A stretch of 64,000 bases of DNA from Salinicoccus halitifaciens (GCF_021026095.1 NZ_JAJNCU010000001.1:682001-746000), one strand, 5' to 3'; numbered from the stretch's first letter, positions 49,501 to 59,310 are shown. Numbers and translations are program-made. Notes: generated from the letters alone by a model not told the origin.

Positions 49501-50427
49501 TCACCTTGTCCTGTAGTTCTCACCCGTCAGCTGGACCTCTTCGCACAGGGCGCGGATACGCTCCGTCATCCGGCGCGCCTTCGTTTCTTCTATGCCGTTC
49601 TCCTTCGTCCGTGCATAACGGTACTCGAGATCATTGATCGAGAAGTTGGAGCTGATGAATGTCGGCAGCTTTTCCACCATGCGGGAATGCAGTATGCCGG
49701 TGATCACTTCATCACGCGCCCACGGAGTCACATCCTCCGCTCCGAGGTCATCCAGTATGAGGACATGCGCACTTTTGATGGCCCTGTACTTTTCGTCCGT
49801 GGTGCCGTCCCGGAAGCCGGATTTCAGGTCACGGATGATTTCAGGCACATAGACGATCAGGGATGAGACGGCCTTCTCCTTCAGTTCGTTCGCAATGCAG
49901 CCGAGTATATAGGACTTGCCGATGCCGAACTCCCCGTGGATGTAGAGCCCCCGGTAATTTTCACCGGAAGCGACCGCTTCCGTCACCTGGATCGCTTTTC
50001 TCAGCACGTCGCCCCGGTTGGAATTTTCATCGAGGTAGATCGTATCGAACGTCGCGTTCTTGATGTCTTCAGGCACGTGATACGACTGGATCAGGCTTTC
50101 GCGCTTCTTGAATTCATCGTTCCTCACTTTGATCGGGCAAGGGGTGTAGAACATGTTCGCCCGTCCGTTCCGGATATCGATGTTGATGATGTAGCCGTCG
50201 GGATGGTTGTCACATCCGCCTGCGCTGTTTTCACTGCATTCGACCGGCTGATCTGCATAATGCTTCAAGGTGATCAGGTCGTTTTTGATCATCGAAGCGG
50301 TCAGCGGATTTTCCGCATCATTGATCAGCCCCACTATCTTCGGGTTGCGGATGAGTTCCTGATAGATCCGCTCGTTATTTTCTTCTATTTTCCTGTTATT
50401 TTTAATGAATTGATTGATCGGCTCCAT
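49501..50427 (-). CDS. dnaI: Primosomal protein DnaI, helicase loader
   Basis: 308-residue AAA+ ATPase that loads the replicative helicase DnaC onto oriC with DnaB and DnaD. The N-terminal zinc-binding domain includes Cys/His residues in ECSENSAGGCDNH and TPCPIK. Walker A is GEFGIGKSY (about residues 167-175), Walker B LILDDLGAE, sensor 1 ISSNFS. Four bases downstream of dnaB and clearly cotranscribed. Length matches the Bacillus protein. Confidence 0.95.
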   Translation of the reverse strand: MEPINQFIKNNRKIEENNERIYQELIRNPKIVGLINDAENPLTASMIKNDLITLKHYADQPVECSENSAGGCDNHPDGYIINIDIRNGRANMFYTPCPIKVRNDEFKKRESLIQSYHVPEDIKNATFDTIYLDENSNRGDVLRKAIQVTEAVASGENYRGLYIHGEFGIGKSYILGCIANELKEKAVSSLIVYVPEIIRDLKSGFRDGTTDEKYRAIKSAHVLILDDLGAEDVTPWARDEVITGILHSRMVEKLPTFISSNFSINDLEYRYARTKENGIEETKARRMTERIRALCEEVQLTGENYRTR

Positions 50428-50431
50428 GATA

Positions 50432-51775
50432 TCACCTGTTTTTTCTGAATTCCTCTATCATTTTCTGCAATTCCGGGTCGTCTTTTGCAGTCTTCTTCAC
50501 ACCGCCGGACTGCTTCACTTCTTTTTCCGGCTGCTTCTGCTCCACCGGTGCATCTTTCTTCTTCGTCATCCATTTCGGAGCCTTTTCGCCCTGGCGCTCG
50601 GAAGGCACATAACGCCGCTTCCGCTTCTCCTGCTGCGCCTTGCGTTCCTTGATCGAGGCGATCGCTTCACCCGGCGTCTGGTACCCTTTCTCCACCCAGT
50701 CCTTCGCAATCGTCATCGTGTAATTATACGGCAGTTCACCGTCCAATTTCAAATAAACATATTCGAGCAGTATGTTGATCACACCGTGGCTGAGCGTCGT
50801 ATTGACGATGATGTCGGTGACGAGCTTCAATTCGGTGTCCGTCGGCATGCCCTGCCGGAGGTCCCGCAGGCGGTCGATCGGATTCGTCTCATTCAGCATG
50901 CGGATGTATTCATCTTCCTCTGTCTTCTCCGGTCCGGTGCCTTTGTCGGCCGATGCCTCAAGCACGGGACTGACCTTCTTCGACTCCATCTGGAAGTACT
51001 TCCTCGCTTCATATTTGAGCTTCGCCGCATCGATGCCGTGGTAGTTCGAAGTCGATTTGAGCAGTATGTTCTTCATGTCATATGCATTCAGGCCGAACAG
51101 CACACTGAGCTTCACGATCAGCATACGGATGTCCTTCGTGAAGTATTTGCGGTCTATGATGGTGCCCTTCAGATGTGTGAATAAAACATCGAAGTCGAAA
51201 TCATCAAGGTCCACATTGATACCTGATGAGACCGTCTCCTTTTTGAAGTTCTCCTTCGGCAGCGTGAAGGCGAGATCATTATTCGGGTTGAACACTTCGG
51301 TGAACTTCGAAGTCACTTCCGTGATGTTTTCCGGGAGTTTTGGATAGATGAGCCGCTCCTTTTTGATCTTATACTGTGCACTGCCCACTTTTCCGTAAAG
51401 GTACATGCTGAGCATCGGATCGTTGAAGAATGCAGCAGGGCTCACCGGGAGCAGCAGTTCGTAGACGAACAGGTCCTCATGGGCATTATTCGAGACATAG
51501 CTCTTCAGCAGCCCGATGCCTTCGAGCCTGCGGATGACCGTCATCAGGTCGGATAACGGGACTGACAGTGCGTCCATGAACTCCTTGTGGAAGCGGATTG
51601 CGAGCGGTGAGTGATGTTCAGTCGATTCGAACATATAGATGTAGACCATCACAGCATCCGGTCCGATCAGCGGCATATAGAGCTCATTAAGGCAGGCCAT
51701 ATGATCGGCACCGAGGCGCATCGGGCGGTAGATGATGAACTCGGTGTTCGGTTTCAGCCGGTCATTGATGTTCAT
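50432..51775 (-). CDS. dnaB: Replication initiation and membrane attachment protein DnaB
   Basis: 447-residue Firmicute DnaB (unrelated to the E. coli helicase of that name), a DnaD-fold protein that attaches oriC to the membrane and helps load the helicase. N-terminal DDBH1 winged helix (about 1-130), C-terminal DDBH2 domain around [11 protein letters not shown]-like sequence ([15 protein letters not shown]) and a basic C-terminal tail ([14 protein letters not shown]...). ATG 51773-51775 lies inside the end of nrdR (14-base overlap). Confidence 0.95.
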   Translation of the reverse strand: MNINDRLKPNTEFIIYRPMRLGADHMACLNELYMPLIGPDAVMVYIYMFESTEHHSPLAIRFHKEFMDALSVPLSDLMTVIRRLEGIGLLKSYVSNNAHEDLFVYELLLPVSPAAFFNDPMLSMYLYGKVGSAQYKIKKERLIYPKLPENITEVTSKFTEVFNPNNDLAFTLPKENFKKETVSSGINVDLDDFDFDVLFTHLKGTIIDRKYFTKDIRMLIVKLSVLFGLNAYDMKNILLKSTSNYHGIDAAKLKYEARKYFQMESKKVSPVLEASADKGTGPEKTEEDEYIRMLNETNPIDRLRDLRQGMPTDTELKLVTDIIVNTTLSHGVINILLEYVYLKLDGELPYNYTMTIAKDWVEKGYQTPGEAIASIKERKAQQEKRKRRYVPSERQGEKAPKWMTKKKDAPVEQKQPEKEVKQSGGVKKTAKDDPELQKMIEEFRKNR

Positions 51776-52235
51776 CGTTATTACTGCCTTTTGTCAGCTG
51801 GTTCAAAGCTTCCATCAGCTGATCTATATCCTTGAACTCCTTGTAAACGGAGGCGAACCGCACATAGGCCACCTGGTCAAGGGTCATGAGCTCCTGCATG
51901 ACGAACTCCCCGATATCATTTGATGAAATCTCCGCTTTGTTCAGGTTCCGGAGGCTTGCCTCGACCTGATCCGTGCGCTTTTCAAGTTCCTTGTACGGTA
52001 TCGGCCGCTTTTCACATGCACGGAGCAGCCCTGCGAGCACTTTATCCCTGTTGAAAACTTCCCTTGTCCCGTCTTTTTTCACGACGACCAGAGGTGTGAC
52101 TTCTATCCGTTCGAATGTGGTGAAGCGGAATCCGCAGCTTTCACATTCACGCCGGCGCCGGATGGCAGCCATTTCATCGGTATGGCGTGAATCGACCACT
52201 TTTGAGCTGCTGTGCCGGCATTGTGGACATTTCAT
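51762..52235 (-). CDS. nrdR: Ribonucleotide reductase regulator NrdR
   Basis: 157-residue repressor of ribonucleotide reductase genes. N-terminal zinc ribbon with CPQC (3-6) and CESC (31-34), then an ATP-cone domain ([25 protein letters not shown]) that senses ATP/dATP. Standard length. First gene of nrdR-dnaB-dnaI; ATG 52233-52235 with AAGGGG upstream. Confidence 0.97.
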   Translation of the reverse strand: MKCPQCRHSSSKVVDSRHTDEMAAIRRRRECESCGFRFTTFERIEVTPLVVVKKDGTREVFNRDKVLAGLLRACEKRPIPYKELEKRTDQVEASLRNLNKAEISSNDIGEFVMQELMTLDQVAYVRFASVYKEFKDIDQLMEALNQLTKGSNNDEHQ

Positions 52236-52317
52236 AAATGATCACCCCTTCTCTCGGTTTTTATTCCTTTATATTATATCAAATTTTATATATTCTCTAT
52301 AGCGATTGAAATAAAAA

Positions 52318-52338
52318 AGCCCGGAAGATATCCGGGCT
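52318..52338 (-). terminator. Terminator of gapB
   Basis: AGCCCGGA / TCCGGGCT with a 5-base loop and six T on the minus strand. Confidence 0.93.
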
Positions 52339-52347
52339 GTATACAAC

Positions 52348-53352
52348 CTATAATTTTTCTGCGATTTTTTCAGCAAGCTCAACAGTGCGCTTAGAGTACG
52401 CCCATTCGTTGTCGTACCATGCGAGCACTTTGACTTTGTTGTCATCCATGACCATGGTGAGGCTTGCGTCGACGATCGAGCTTCTCGGGTCCGTATTGAA
52501 GTCCCTTGAAACAAGCGGCTCGTGGGTCACGCCGAGAACGCCTTTCATATCGCCTTCAGCATACTTTTCGAAAGTTTCGTTCACTTCTTCCACCGTTACA
52601 TCCTTCTCGAGGTCCACCACGAGGTCGACGAGGGAGACGTTCGGTGTCGGCACACGCAGGGCCATGCCGTCAAGTTTGCCTTTCAGCTGTGGCAGCACTT
52701 CGCCGAGCGCTTTTGCGGCACCTGTCGAAGTCGGTATGATGTTTTCTGCAGCCGAGCGTGCACGGCGCAGGTCCTTGTGCGGGTTGTCGATGCTCTTCTG
52801 GTCATTGGTGTAGGCATGGACCGTCGTCATCAGGCCGCTGACGATGCCGAATTCATCATCAAGTATTTTTGCGACGGGCGCAAGACAGTTTGTTGTGCAT
52901 GAAGCATTTGAAAATACTGTATAGTCGTCCACACTCAAATTCTCATCGTTCACACCCATGACGACCGTCTGGACGCTGCCGCCCTTCGTCGGGCCGGTGA
53001 GGACCACTTTTTTGGCTCCTGCTTTGATATGGCCGGAGGCTTTTTCTTCATCATTGAATTTACCGGTCGCCTCGAAGACGATGTCCACGCCAAGGTCGGC
53101 CCATGGTAAATTCTCAGGGTTGCGGTCACTTGTGATCTTCACTTCATGACCGTCAACGAGCAGTGCACCCTCTTTGGGTTCCACTTGTTTCTGCCACTTC
53201 CCGTGGGTTGAATCGTAATTAATCAAATGGGCAAGCGTTTCAGCCGGATAGCTTGCATTCACCGCAACTACCTCCAGGTGCTCAGATTCCGATGCAATCC
53301 TGAAAACCATTCTGCCGATCCTGCCCAACCCGTTAATCGCAACTTTTTTCAT
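52348..53352 (-). CDS. gapB: NADP-preferring glyceraldehyde-3-phosphate dehydrogenase (gluconeogenic)
   Basis: 334-residue GAPDH of the GapB branch. Rossmann motif NGLGRIGRMVFR, catalytic Cys in SNASCTTNCLAP, catalytic His in TTVHAYTNDQ. The segment VVAVNASYPAETLAHLINYDS is the GapB-type sequence; glycolytic GapA has an acidic Asp there that selects NAD. So it should work in gluconeogenesis with NADP. In B. subtilis gapB also sits near coaE-mutM-polA and is repressed by CcpN on glucose; a CcpN-type site overlaps its promoter here. Confidence 0.94.
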   Translation of the reverse strand: MKKVAINGLGRIGRMVFRIASESEHLEVVAVNASYPAETLAHLINYDSTHGKWQKQVEPKEGALLVDGHEVKITSDRNPENLPWADLGVDIVFEATGKFNDEEKASGHIKAGAKKVVLTGPTKGGSVQTVVMGVNDENLSVDDYTVFSNASCTTNCLAPVAKILDDEFGIVSGLMTTVHAYTNDQKSIDNPHKDLRRARSAAENIIPTSTGAAKALGEVLPQLKGKLDGMALRVPTPNVSLVDLVVDLEKDVTVEEVNETFEKYAEGDMKGVLGVTHEPLVSRDFNTDPRSSIVDASLTMVMDDNKVKVLAWYDNEWAYSKRTVELAEKIAEKL

Positions 53353-53369
53353 GATAAATCTCCTTCAAG

Positions 53370-53398
53370 TTATACTTTTTCATAAATAGTATAACACA
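53370..53398 (-). promoter_or_regulatory. gapB promoter -10 with CcpN-type operator
   Basis: On the minus strand TGTGTTATACT (53388-53398) fits the CcpN consensus TRTGHYATAYW as I recall it and includes the TATACT -10. TTATACT and AGTATAA also form a 7-base palindrome (53370-53376, 53388-53394) separated by 11 bases. Confidence 0.55.
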
Positions 53399-53425
53399 TT
53401 TAAATTCTTAAAAAAGTGTTATTTA

Positions 53426-54025
53426 TTACATTTCATCATTTTGTAATTCTTTCAGGAATTCATCAATCTGCCTGAACAGTTCCGCTTTATCACCGTTGTT
53501 GTCGAATACCCGGTCGCTCAGCTTTTTCTTCTCGGAAAGGGGCATCTGGCTCTTGATCCTTGCTGCAGCATCCTCTTTCGTGAGCCCGTTCCTCGCCATC
53601 AGCCTCTCCATCTGGTTTTCCTCCGTCACATAGACGGTGACGGTCATATCACACTGTTCATCCAGGCCGTTTTCAAAAAGCAGCGGAATGTCCAGGAAGA
53701 CATGGTTTTCTTTCACATACTCATCCCTGTCCGCATTCATCATCCGCCGGATTTCCGGATGGGATATGTCATTGAGTTTCTGCCGTTCGTCCGGATCGTT
53801 GAAGATGATCCGGCCGAGTGCGGGCCGGTCGATGTTCCCGTCCTCATCGAGTATGCCGGTGCCGAATGCTTCGATGATTCTTTGGTAGCCGGGGCTCCCC
53901 TTTTCGGTCACCTTCCGTGCATACACATCCGCATCCAGCACTTTGAAACCCTGTTCCTCTATGTAAGCGGATGCCGTGGACTTGCCACTCGCAATGCCGC
54001 CTGTCAAACCGATCACTTTATACAT
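53426..54025 (-). CDS. coaE: Dephospho-CoA kinase
   Basis: 199-residue P-loop kinase for the last step of CoA synthesis. Walker A GGIASGKST (about residues 9-17), DADVYARKV and the LID-type segment RLMARNGLTKEDAAARIKSQM. ATG 54023-54025 chosen; a TTG two codons earlier overlaps the ribosome site. Follows mutM by 21 bases in a polA-mutM-coaE operon. Confidence 0.95.
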   Translation of the reverse strand: MYKVIGLTGGIASGKSTASAYIEEQGFKVLDADVYARKVTEKGSPGYQRIIEAFGTGILDEDGNIDRPALGRIIFNDPDERQKLNDISHPEIRRMMNADRDEYVKENHVFLDIPLLFENGLDEQCDMTVTVYVTEENQMERLMARNGLTKEDAAARIKSQMPLSEKKKLSDRVFDNNGDKAELFRQIDEFLKELQNDEM

Positions 54026-54046
54026 TTGCAATCCTCTCCTGAAAGC

Positions 54047-54910
54047 CTACCGCTGGCACTTCGTACAGTAGAATGTATTGCGCCCGGCAATGACTTTGGT
54101 TGTTATGTCGTGCCCTTCCGGGCAGATCTTCCGCTGATAGACTTTGAAACGGTTCTGCATCTCACCGCTTCCGCCGGTGGAGCTCCGGTAGTCGGATATC
54201 GTCGAACCGCCCTGGGATAAAGACAGCTCGAAAACATCCACGATTGCCTGGAACAGGTCCCGGAGCCTTTTGACCGACACGTTCCCGGCCTTCCTCGTCG
54301 GCAGTATACCGGCATCATACAGGCTTTCGCAGGCATAGATGTTGCCGGCACCGGTCACGACGGTGCTGTCCATTATCACTGCCTTGATTGCCTTCCCGGC
54401 ATTGGCCGGATGCCTCACCGCACCGACGAAATGCTCGGCTGCTGCTTCATCGTCATACTCCGGCGCCATCCTGACGACAGGCAGGAAGTCGGACAGCCTG
54501 TCGATCGTCCTGAGTTCGCCGAACCGGCGGATATCCGCATAGACGAGCATAGAGCCGTCCGAGAGGCGGAATATGACCTGCCAGTGCTTCCTGAAATTAT
54601 ACTCGACGATATCATCCAGGCTGTCGAGGTGGAAAAACGCCCCGCTCATCCCGAGATGCCCGATCAGATATTTCACCCGGTCGCCGTTTTGAAGGATGAA
54701 GTATAAATACTTCCCGCGGCGCCCGAGGGAAATGATCTTCATATTTTCCGTATTCTTCATGAACACATCGACCGGTTCCTTGACGACCGTCAGCTTCCCG
54801 GCGTTATGGCCCAGGGTGACCTTCTCCGACACTTCGACGCGCTCTATCGTCAGGCCCTGTACAGTCGACAGTTCCCTTTTGACTAATTCAACTTCCGGTA
54901 ATTCCGGCAC
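54047..54910 (-). CDS. mutM: Formamidopyrimidine-DNA glycosylase, unusual zinc finger
   Basis: 287-residue base excision enzyme removing 8-oxoguanine and FapyG. The catalytic N-terminus PELPEVE is intact, as are the HLGMSGAF segment, the helix-2-turn-helix (NIYACESLYDAGILPTRKAG) and SQGGSTISDYR. The C-terminal finger is normally C-x2-C...C-x2-C. Here it reads KICPEGHDI ... FYCTKC, so the second cysteine is Gly with a His next to it (C-x3-H). The ending (CTKCQR) is normal. Starts 8 bases after polA; part of polA-mutM-coaE. Confidence 0.93.
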   Translation of the reverse strand: MPELPEVELVKRELSTVQGLTIERVEVSEKVTLGHNAGKLTVVKEPVDVFMKNTENMKIISLGRRGKYLYFILQNGDRVKYLIGHLGMSGAFFHLDSLDDIVEYNFRKHWQVIFRLSDGSMLVYADIRRFGELRTIDRLSDFLPVVRMAPEYDDEAAAEHFVGAVRHPANAGKAIKAVIMDSTVVTGAGNIYACESLYDAGILPTRKAGNVSVKRLRDLFQAIVDVFELSLSQGGSTISDYRSSTGGSGEMQNRFKVYQRKICPEGHDITTKVIAGRNTFYCTKCQR

Positions 54911-54918
54911 ATCCTCAC

Positions 54919-57519
54919 CTACTTCACCTGATACCAGTCGCTGCCGTAGCCATGTTCGACCTTCAGCGGCACACCGATATCAAGCGCATTTTCCATAATA
55001 TCCCTGATCACCGGGATGAAATCTTCCACTTCATCTTTCGGAACATCAAAGATCAATTCATCGTGGATCTGCAGCAGAAGCTCTGCATTGAAGCTCTGTG
55101 CTTTTTCATCTTTGGCATAGTTCACCATCGCAAGCTTGATGATGTCCGCGGCACTGCCCTGTATCGGCGAGTTCATCGCTGTCCGCTCGGCCACACTCCG
55201 TGCATTGAAGTTTTTATTGTGGACGTCCGGGATGTAACGGCGCCTGTTCAATAGCGTCTTCACGTAGCCGTCCCGCTTTGCATCCTGGATGATCGAACTC
55301 ATGAATGCCTTCACTTTAGGGAAGGAGGCAAGGTAATTGTCGATGAAAGTCTTCGCCTCCTTACGGGTGATGCCGAGGCTCTGGCTGAGCCCGTAATCGC
55401 TGATGCCGTAGACGATGCCGAAGTTCACCGCTTTGGCATTCCGCCTCATTGTCGGTGTGACATCTTCACGTGCCACATTGAACACTTCCATCGCCGTCTT
55501 CGTATGGATGTCGAGGTCGCTCGTGAATGCCTCCTGCATCGTCTCATCACCCGTGATCGCAGCAAGGACGCGCAGTTCAATCTGTGAATAATCCAGCGCG
55601 AGCAGTACATGGTCTTCATCTTTAGGTACGAATGCCCGTCTGATCAGCCGTCCCTCATCCAGGCGGATCGGTATGTTCTGCAGGTTCGGCTCAACTGATG
55701 AGAGCCGTCCGGTCTGTGCAAGCGTCTGGTTGAAGCGCGTATGGATCCTCGAATCCTCCCGCACTTCCTTTTGCAGGCCGATTACATAAGTCGACTGGAG
55801 CTTGGATATCGTGCGGTAATCCAGCAGATGCTGGATGATTTCATGTTTGTCCTGCAGCGCCTCCAGCACATCCACAGCCGTTGAATATCCGGTCTTCGTC
55901 TTTTTGATGACAGGCAGACCGAGCTTTTCAAACAGCACCACGCCGAGCTGTTTCGGGGAGTTGATGTTGAACTCCTCCCCGGCCAGTTCATAGATGCGCG
56001 CCTTCATCTCCTCGAGCCGGCCTTCGATCTCCTCTTCCATCTCAACAAGGCGTTCGGGCAGGACGCGTATCCCCCTAAGCTCCATTTCTGCGAGCACTTT
56101 GGACAGCGGCACTTCAAGATCGTGATACAGGTCCGCCATCTCATCCTCGGCAAGTTTGGCCACCATTTCATCTTTAGCGGTGTGGACCGCCATCACCTTG
56201 TCCGTCAGAAACTCGGTCATTTCTTCTTCGGACGGCGTTTTTTTATTGCGCCCCTTACCGTAGTGGAAATCGTCGCTGTTGATGTTGATGCCGTACGGGC
56301 TGACCGTCTCGGCCACATCGACGATCTTCTTGGACGGGTCCAGAAGGAAGCTTGCCATCATGATGTCATGTGTGAAGCCGGTGAAGCCGATGCCGAGCTG
56401 GCGCAGCAGCGCGATCTGCCTTTTGATGTCATAGGCATTCACTTCGTTTCGGCTGTCCAAGAACGCCTCCAGCCTGTCAGCATCGATGTCTTCGATCTTT
56501 TTGATCCAGGCCTTTTCGCCATCGGTCACGGCGGCGTATTCGGGCCTGTTGTATAAATAATTGTCCGCGCGGACTTCCAGGTGGATCGAGACTTTTTCAC
56601 CAAGTTCATCAAGATCGTCCGTCAATGTCACATCGAAGTCGCTGATATCCTCCGTTTCCTGTGCATCCATGTTCTGCAGCAGGGAATTGAACTCATACTC
56701 TTTGAAGAGTTCGTACTTCTGTTCTTCGGAGTCATTCCTGAATTCAAGATCTGAAATTTCAAAATCCACGGGCACTTCCCTGTGGATCGTGGCAAGATTC
56801 TTGCTCATAAGCGCCTCTTCGCTGAACTCCTTCAGCTTCTCCTGGAGCTTTTTGCCGCCTGCTGAATCGGCATTTTCAAGCACATTCTCGACCGTGCCGA
56901 ATTGATGCAGGAGCTTCAGCGCCGTCTTCTCGCCGACGCCCGGTATGCCCGGTATATTGTCGGACTTGTCCCCCATCAGGCCTTTCAGGTCGATGATCTG
57001 CCCGGGCTCGAGGTCATAGACTTCCCGTATGTGTTCAGGTGTATATTCCTCGATGTCGCTGATCCCTTTTTTGGTGAAGTAGATGGCGGTATGGTCGCTT
57101 GCAAGCTGGGTCAGGTCTTTATCGCCGGTGATGATGATCGTCTTCATCTTCTCTTCGTCCGCCATCCTGGAGAGCGTCCCGATGATGTCATCCGCTTCGT
57201 ATTCATCCAGCTCGAAACGTTTGATGCCGTAGGCGTCGATCAGCCGTCTGATCGGGGCGAACTGCTCCCCGAGCTCCGGCGGCGTCGACTGCCTGCCGCC
57301 TTTGTAGTCCTTGTACTCCTTGTGCCTGAAAGTGGACTTCCCTGCATCAAAAGCAACGAGGAAATGAGTCGGTTCCTCCTCTTTTATGATCCGCTCCAGG
57401 AGCCTTGCATAACCGAAGACCGCATTCGTATGCAGACCGCTCTGGTTGGATAATAAAGGCAGTCCGTAAAAGGCCCTGAAGGCCACACTGTTGCCATCAA
57501 TCAAAATTAATTTTTTCAT
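54919..57519 (-). CDS. polA: DNA polymerase I
   Basis: 866-residue family A polymerase for Okazaki-fragment maturation and repair. N-terminal 5'-3' flap nuclease (about 1-290; LIDGNSVAFRAFYGLP, GDKDLTQLAS), a 3'-5' exonuclease-like domain without its catalytic Asp-x-Glu (SIHLEV), hence no proofreading as in Bacillus and Thermus, then the polymerase domain with motif A (LALDYSQIELRVLA), motif B (RRNAKAVNFGIVYG) and motif C (LQIHDELIFD). ATG 57517-57519. First gene of polA-mutM-coaE. Confidence 0.97.
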   Translation of the reverse strand: MKKLILIDGNSVAFRAFYGLPLLSNQSGLHTNAVFGYARLLERIIKEEEPTHFLVAFDAGKSTFRHKEYKDYKGGRQSTPPELGEQFAPIRRLIDAYGIKRFELDEYEADDIIGTLSRMADEEKMKTIIITGDKDLTQLASDHTAIYFTKKGISDIEEYTPEHIREVYDLEPGQIIDLKGLMGDKSDNIPGIPGVGEKTALKLLHQFGTVENVLENADSAGGKKLQEKLKEFSEEALMSKNLATIHREVPVDFEISDLEFRNDSEEQKYELFKEYEFNSLLQNMDAQETEDISDFDVTLTDDLDELGEKVSIHLEVRADNYLYNRPEYAAVTDGEKAWIKKIEDIDADRLEAFLDSRNEVNAYDIKRQIALLRQLGIGFTGFTHDIMMASFLLDPSKKIVDVAETVSPYGININSDDFHYGKGRNKKTPSEEEMTEFLTDKVMAVHTAKDEMVAKLAEDEMADLYHDLEVPLSKVLAEMELRGIRVLPERLVEMEEEIEGRLEEMKARIYELAGEEFNINSPKQLGVVLFEKLGLPVIKKTKTGYSTAVDVLEALQDKHEIIQHLLDYRTISKLQSTYVIGLQKEVREDSRIHTRFNQTLAQTGRLSSVEPNLQNIPIRLDEGRLIRRAFVPKDEDHVLLALDYSQIELRVLAAITGDETMQEAFTSDLDIHTKTAMEVFNVAREDVTPTMRRNAKAVNFGIVYGISDYGLSQSLGITRKEAKTFIDNYLASFPKVKAFMSSIIQDAKRDGYVKTLLNRRRYIPDVHNKNFNARSVAERTAMNSPIQGSAADIIKLAMVNYAKDEKAQSFNAELLLQIHDELIFDVPKDEVEDFIPVIRDIMENALDIGVPLKVEHGYGSDWYQVK

Positions 57520-57555
57520 GAAATAGTCTCCTCAGAATGTATTATCCTCAACTGA

Positions 57556-57584
57556 ATTATACATGTCTTAAATTGATAATGAAA
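57556..57584 (-). promoter_or_regulatory. Probable promoter of polA-mutM-coaE
   Basis: TATAAT on the minus strand with a weak -35 (TTTCAT) 17 bases upstream. Confidence 0.5.
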
Positions 57585-57589
57585 AGAAA

Positions 57590-57615
57590 AAAGACACAGT
57601 GTAAACTGTGTCTTT
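57590..57615 (-). terminator. Terminator of the AbgT gene
   Basis: AAAGACACAGT / ACTGTGTCTTT, 11 perfect pairs, 4-base loop, T-rich on the minus strand. Confidence 0.92.
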
Positions 57616-57625
57616 GAAAAACCGT

Positions 57626-59191
57626 CTAACCCGGATAATGAATTGGTGCATTCGGACCGAGCGGCAGACCTGTGAGCATCCAGACGATCAGCATCAGGCT
57701 CCATACGACCAGGAAGAAGATCGAGTACGGCAACATGACCGAAATCAATGTACCGATGCCGATGTTCCTGTCATATTTCTGCGCAAATGCGATGATGATC
57801 GCAAAGTATGTCATGAGCGGCGTAATGATGTTCGTCGATGAGTCCGCTACACGATATGCCATCGTCGTCAGTTCCGGCGAATAACCAAGCTGCATCATGA
57901 TCGGGATGAATATCGGCGCCATCATGGCCCACTTGGCGCTGGCACTTCCGATGAACAGGTTGATGAACGCCGTGACCAGGACGAACCCGATGATCAGCGG
58001 AATGCCCGTCAGATTCATGTTCTCAAGCAGGTCCGCGCCGTAAACGCCGATGACCAGCCCGAGGTTGGATTCGTTGAAGTAGGCGACGAACTGGCCGGCT
58101 GTGAAAGCGAGCACTATGAACATGCCCATGCCTGCCATCGTCCTCGACATCTGATTTGCAACATCCTTATCGTTTTTGATGGAGCGTGTCACAATGCCGT
58201 AGACGAGCCCCGGTATGAAGAACAGGATCGCTATGATCGGCACAAGCGCATTCATGAACGGCGACTGGATGATCGTATCGAGGTATGAGCCCTCGTCCCC
58301 GCGCATCGGTGAAGCCGGGAAGGCGACGAGTGAAGCTGCAAGTATCAGGCCGATGATGACCGAGATGAACGCCAGCAGCAGCCCTCTTTTTTCCAGCTTC
58401 GTAAGCGGCGCCATGTAGTCCTCTTCCTCTTCGTCCGTATCGACACCGGTACCGAGGGTGAATTTCCCGAGGCGCGGTTCGACGATCTTATCCGAGACGA
58501 ACCAGCCGACGAGCGTCAGTACAAAGACACTCACTGCGATGAAGTACCAGTTCATCGCGACGTTCATCGTTTCGGCATATGCAGGGTCGATCGTTGCGGC
58601 TGCCGCGGTGCTGAGTTCTGCGAGCATCGCATCGGTCCCGCTCAGGAACAGGTTCGCAGAGAACCCTGCGGATACACCGGCGAATGCTGCGGCAAGCCCT
58701 GCAAGCGGATGCCTGCCGAGCGCGAGGTAAATGACCGCGCCAAGCGGCGGCAGCACGACATAACCTGCATCGGATGCAAGTGAAGACATGATGCCTGCAA
58801 AGACAAGCCCGCCTGTGATCAGGCTTTTCGGTATGGATAAAACGAAACCTCGGAGTGCTGCACTGATGAGTCCAGAGTGCTCCGCCACCCCGATGCCGAG
58901 CATCGTCACAAGGACGACGCCGAGCGGTGCGAAGTTGATGAAATTATCAGTCATATTAAGGAATATGTAATTGATCCCTTCCGCACTTAATAGGTTTGTG
59001 ACTGCAACTGTACCTTCCTCCCCCGGATGCTCCACGGACACTTCGAGTGCCGAGAAAATCCAGGAACCGATCAGTGTTAGGCCCGCCAGTATCGCAAACA
59101 ATGTGACGGGATGCGGCAGTTTATTGCCCAGCCACTCCACAAAGTCGAGAAATTTTTGGAAGAAACTATTTTTTCTTTTACCATTTTCCAT
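57626..59191 (-). CDS. AbgT-family transporter
   Basis: 521-residue membrane protein of the AbgT family (p-aminobenzoyl-glutamate uptake in E. coli; MtrF and YdaH relatives export sulfonamides and p-aminobenzoate). About eleven helices and two hairpins; N-terminal VEWLGNKLPHPVTLFAIL and the re-entrant SGTDAMLAE and RVADSSTNIITPLMTYF are family signatures. Direction of transport not predictable. ATG 59189-59191 chosen over a TTG that overlaps GGGAGG. It lies between polA and icd, where Bacillus has phoPR and mdh. Confidence 0.88.
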   Translation of the reverse strand: MENGKRKNSFFQKFLDFVEWLGNKLPHPVTLFAILAGLTLIGSWIFSALEVSVEHPGEEGTVAVTNLLSAEGINYIFLNMTDNFINFAPLGVVLVTMLGIGVAEHSGLISAALRGFVLSIPKSLITGGLVFAGIMSSLASDAGYVVLPPLGAVIYLALGRHPLAGLAAAFAGVSAGFSANLFLSGTDAMLAELSTAAAATIDPAYAETMNVAMNWYFIAVSVFVLTLVGWFVSDKIVEPRLGKFTLGTGVDTDEEEEDYMAPLTKLEKRGLLLAFISVIIGLILAASLVAFPASPMRGDEGSYLDTIIQSPFMNALVPIIAILFFIPGLVYGIVTRSIKNDKDVANQMSRTMAGMGMFIVLAFTAGQFVAYFNESNLGLVIGVYGADLLENMNLTGIPLIIGFVLVTAFINLFIGSASAKWAMMAPIFIPIMMQLGYSPELTTMAYRVADSSTNIITPLMTYFAIIIAFAQKYDRNIGIGTLISVMLPYSIFFLVVWSLMLIVWMLTGLPLGPNAPIHYPG

Positions 59192-59310
59192 TCTTTCCTC
59201 TCCTCCCAAAATGTATAAGTGGTCTTAATAAAAAGACAACGCGTTACAGTATATATGTTTGCGGCCAAATTTTCAAATAATTTTCCGGGGAGTCTCCGGT
59301 AAACGAATAA

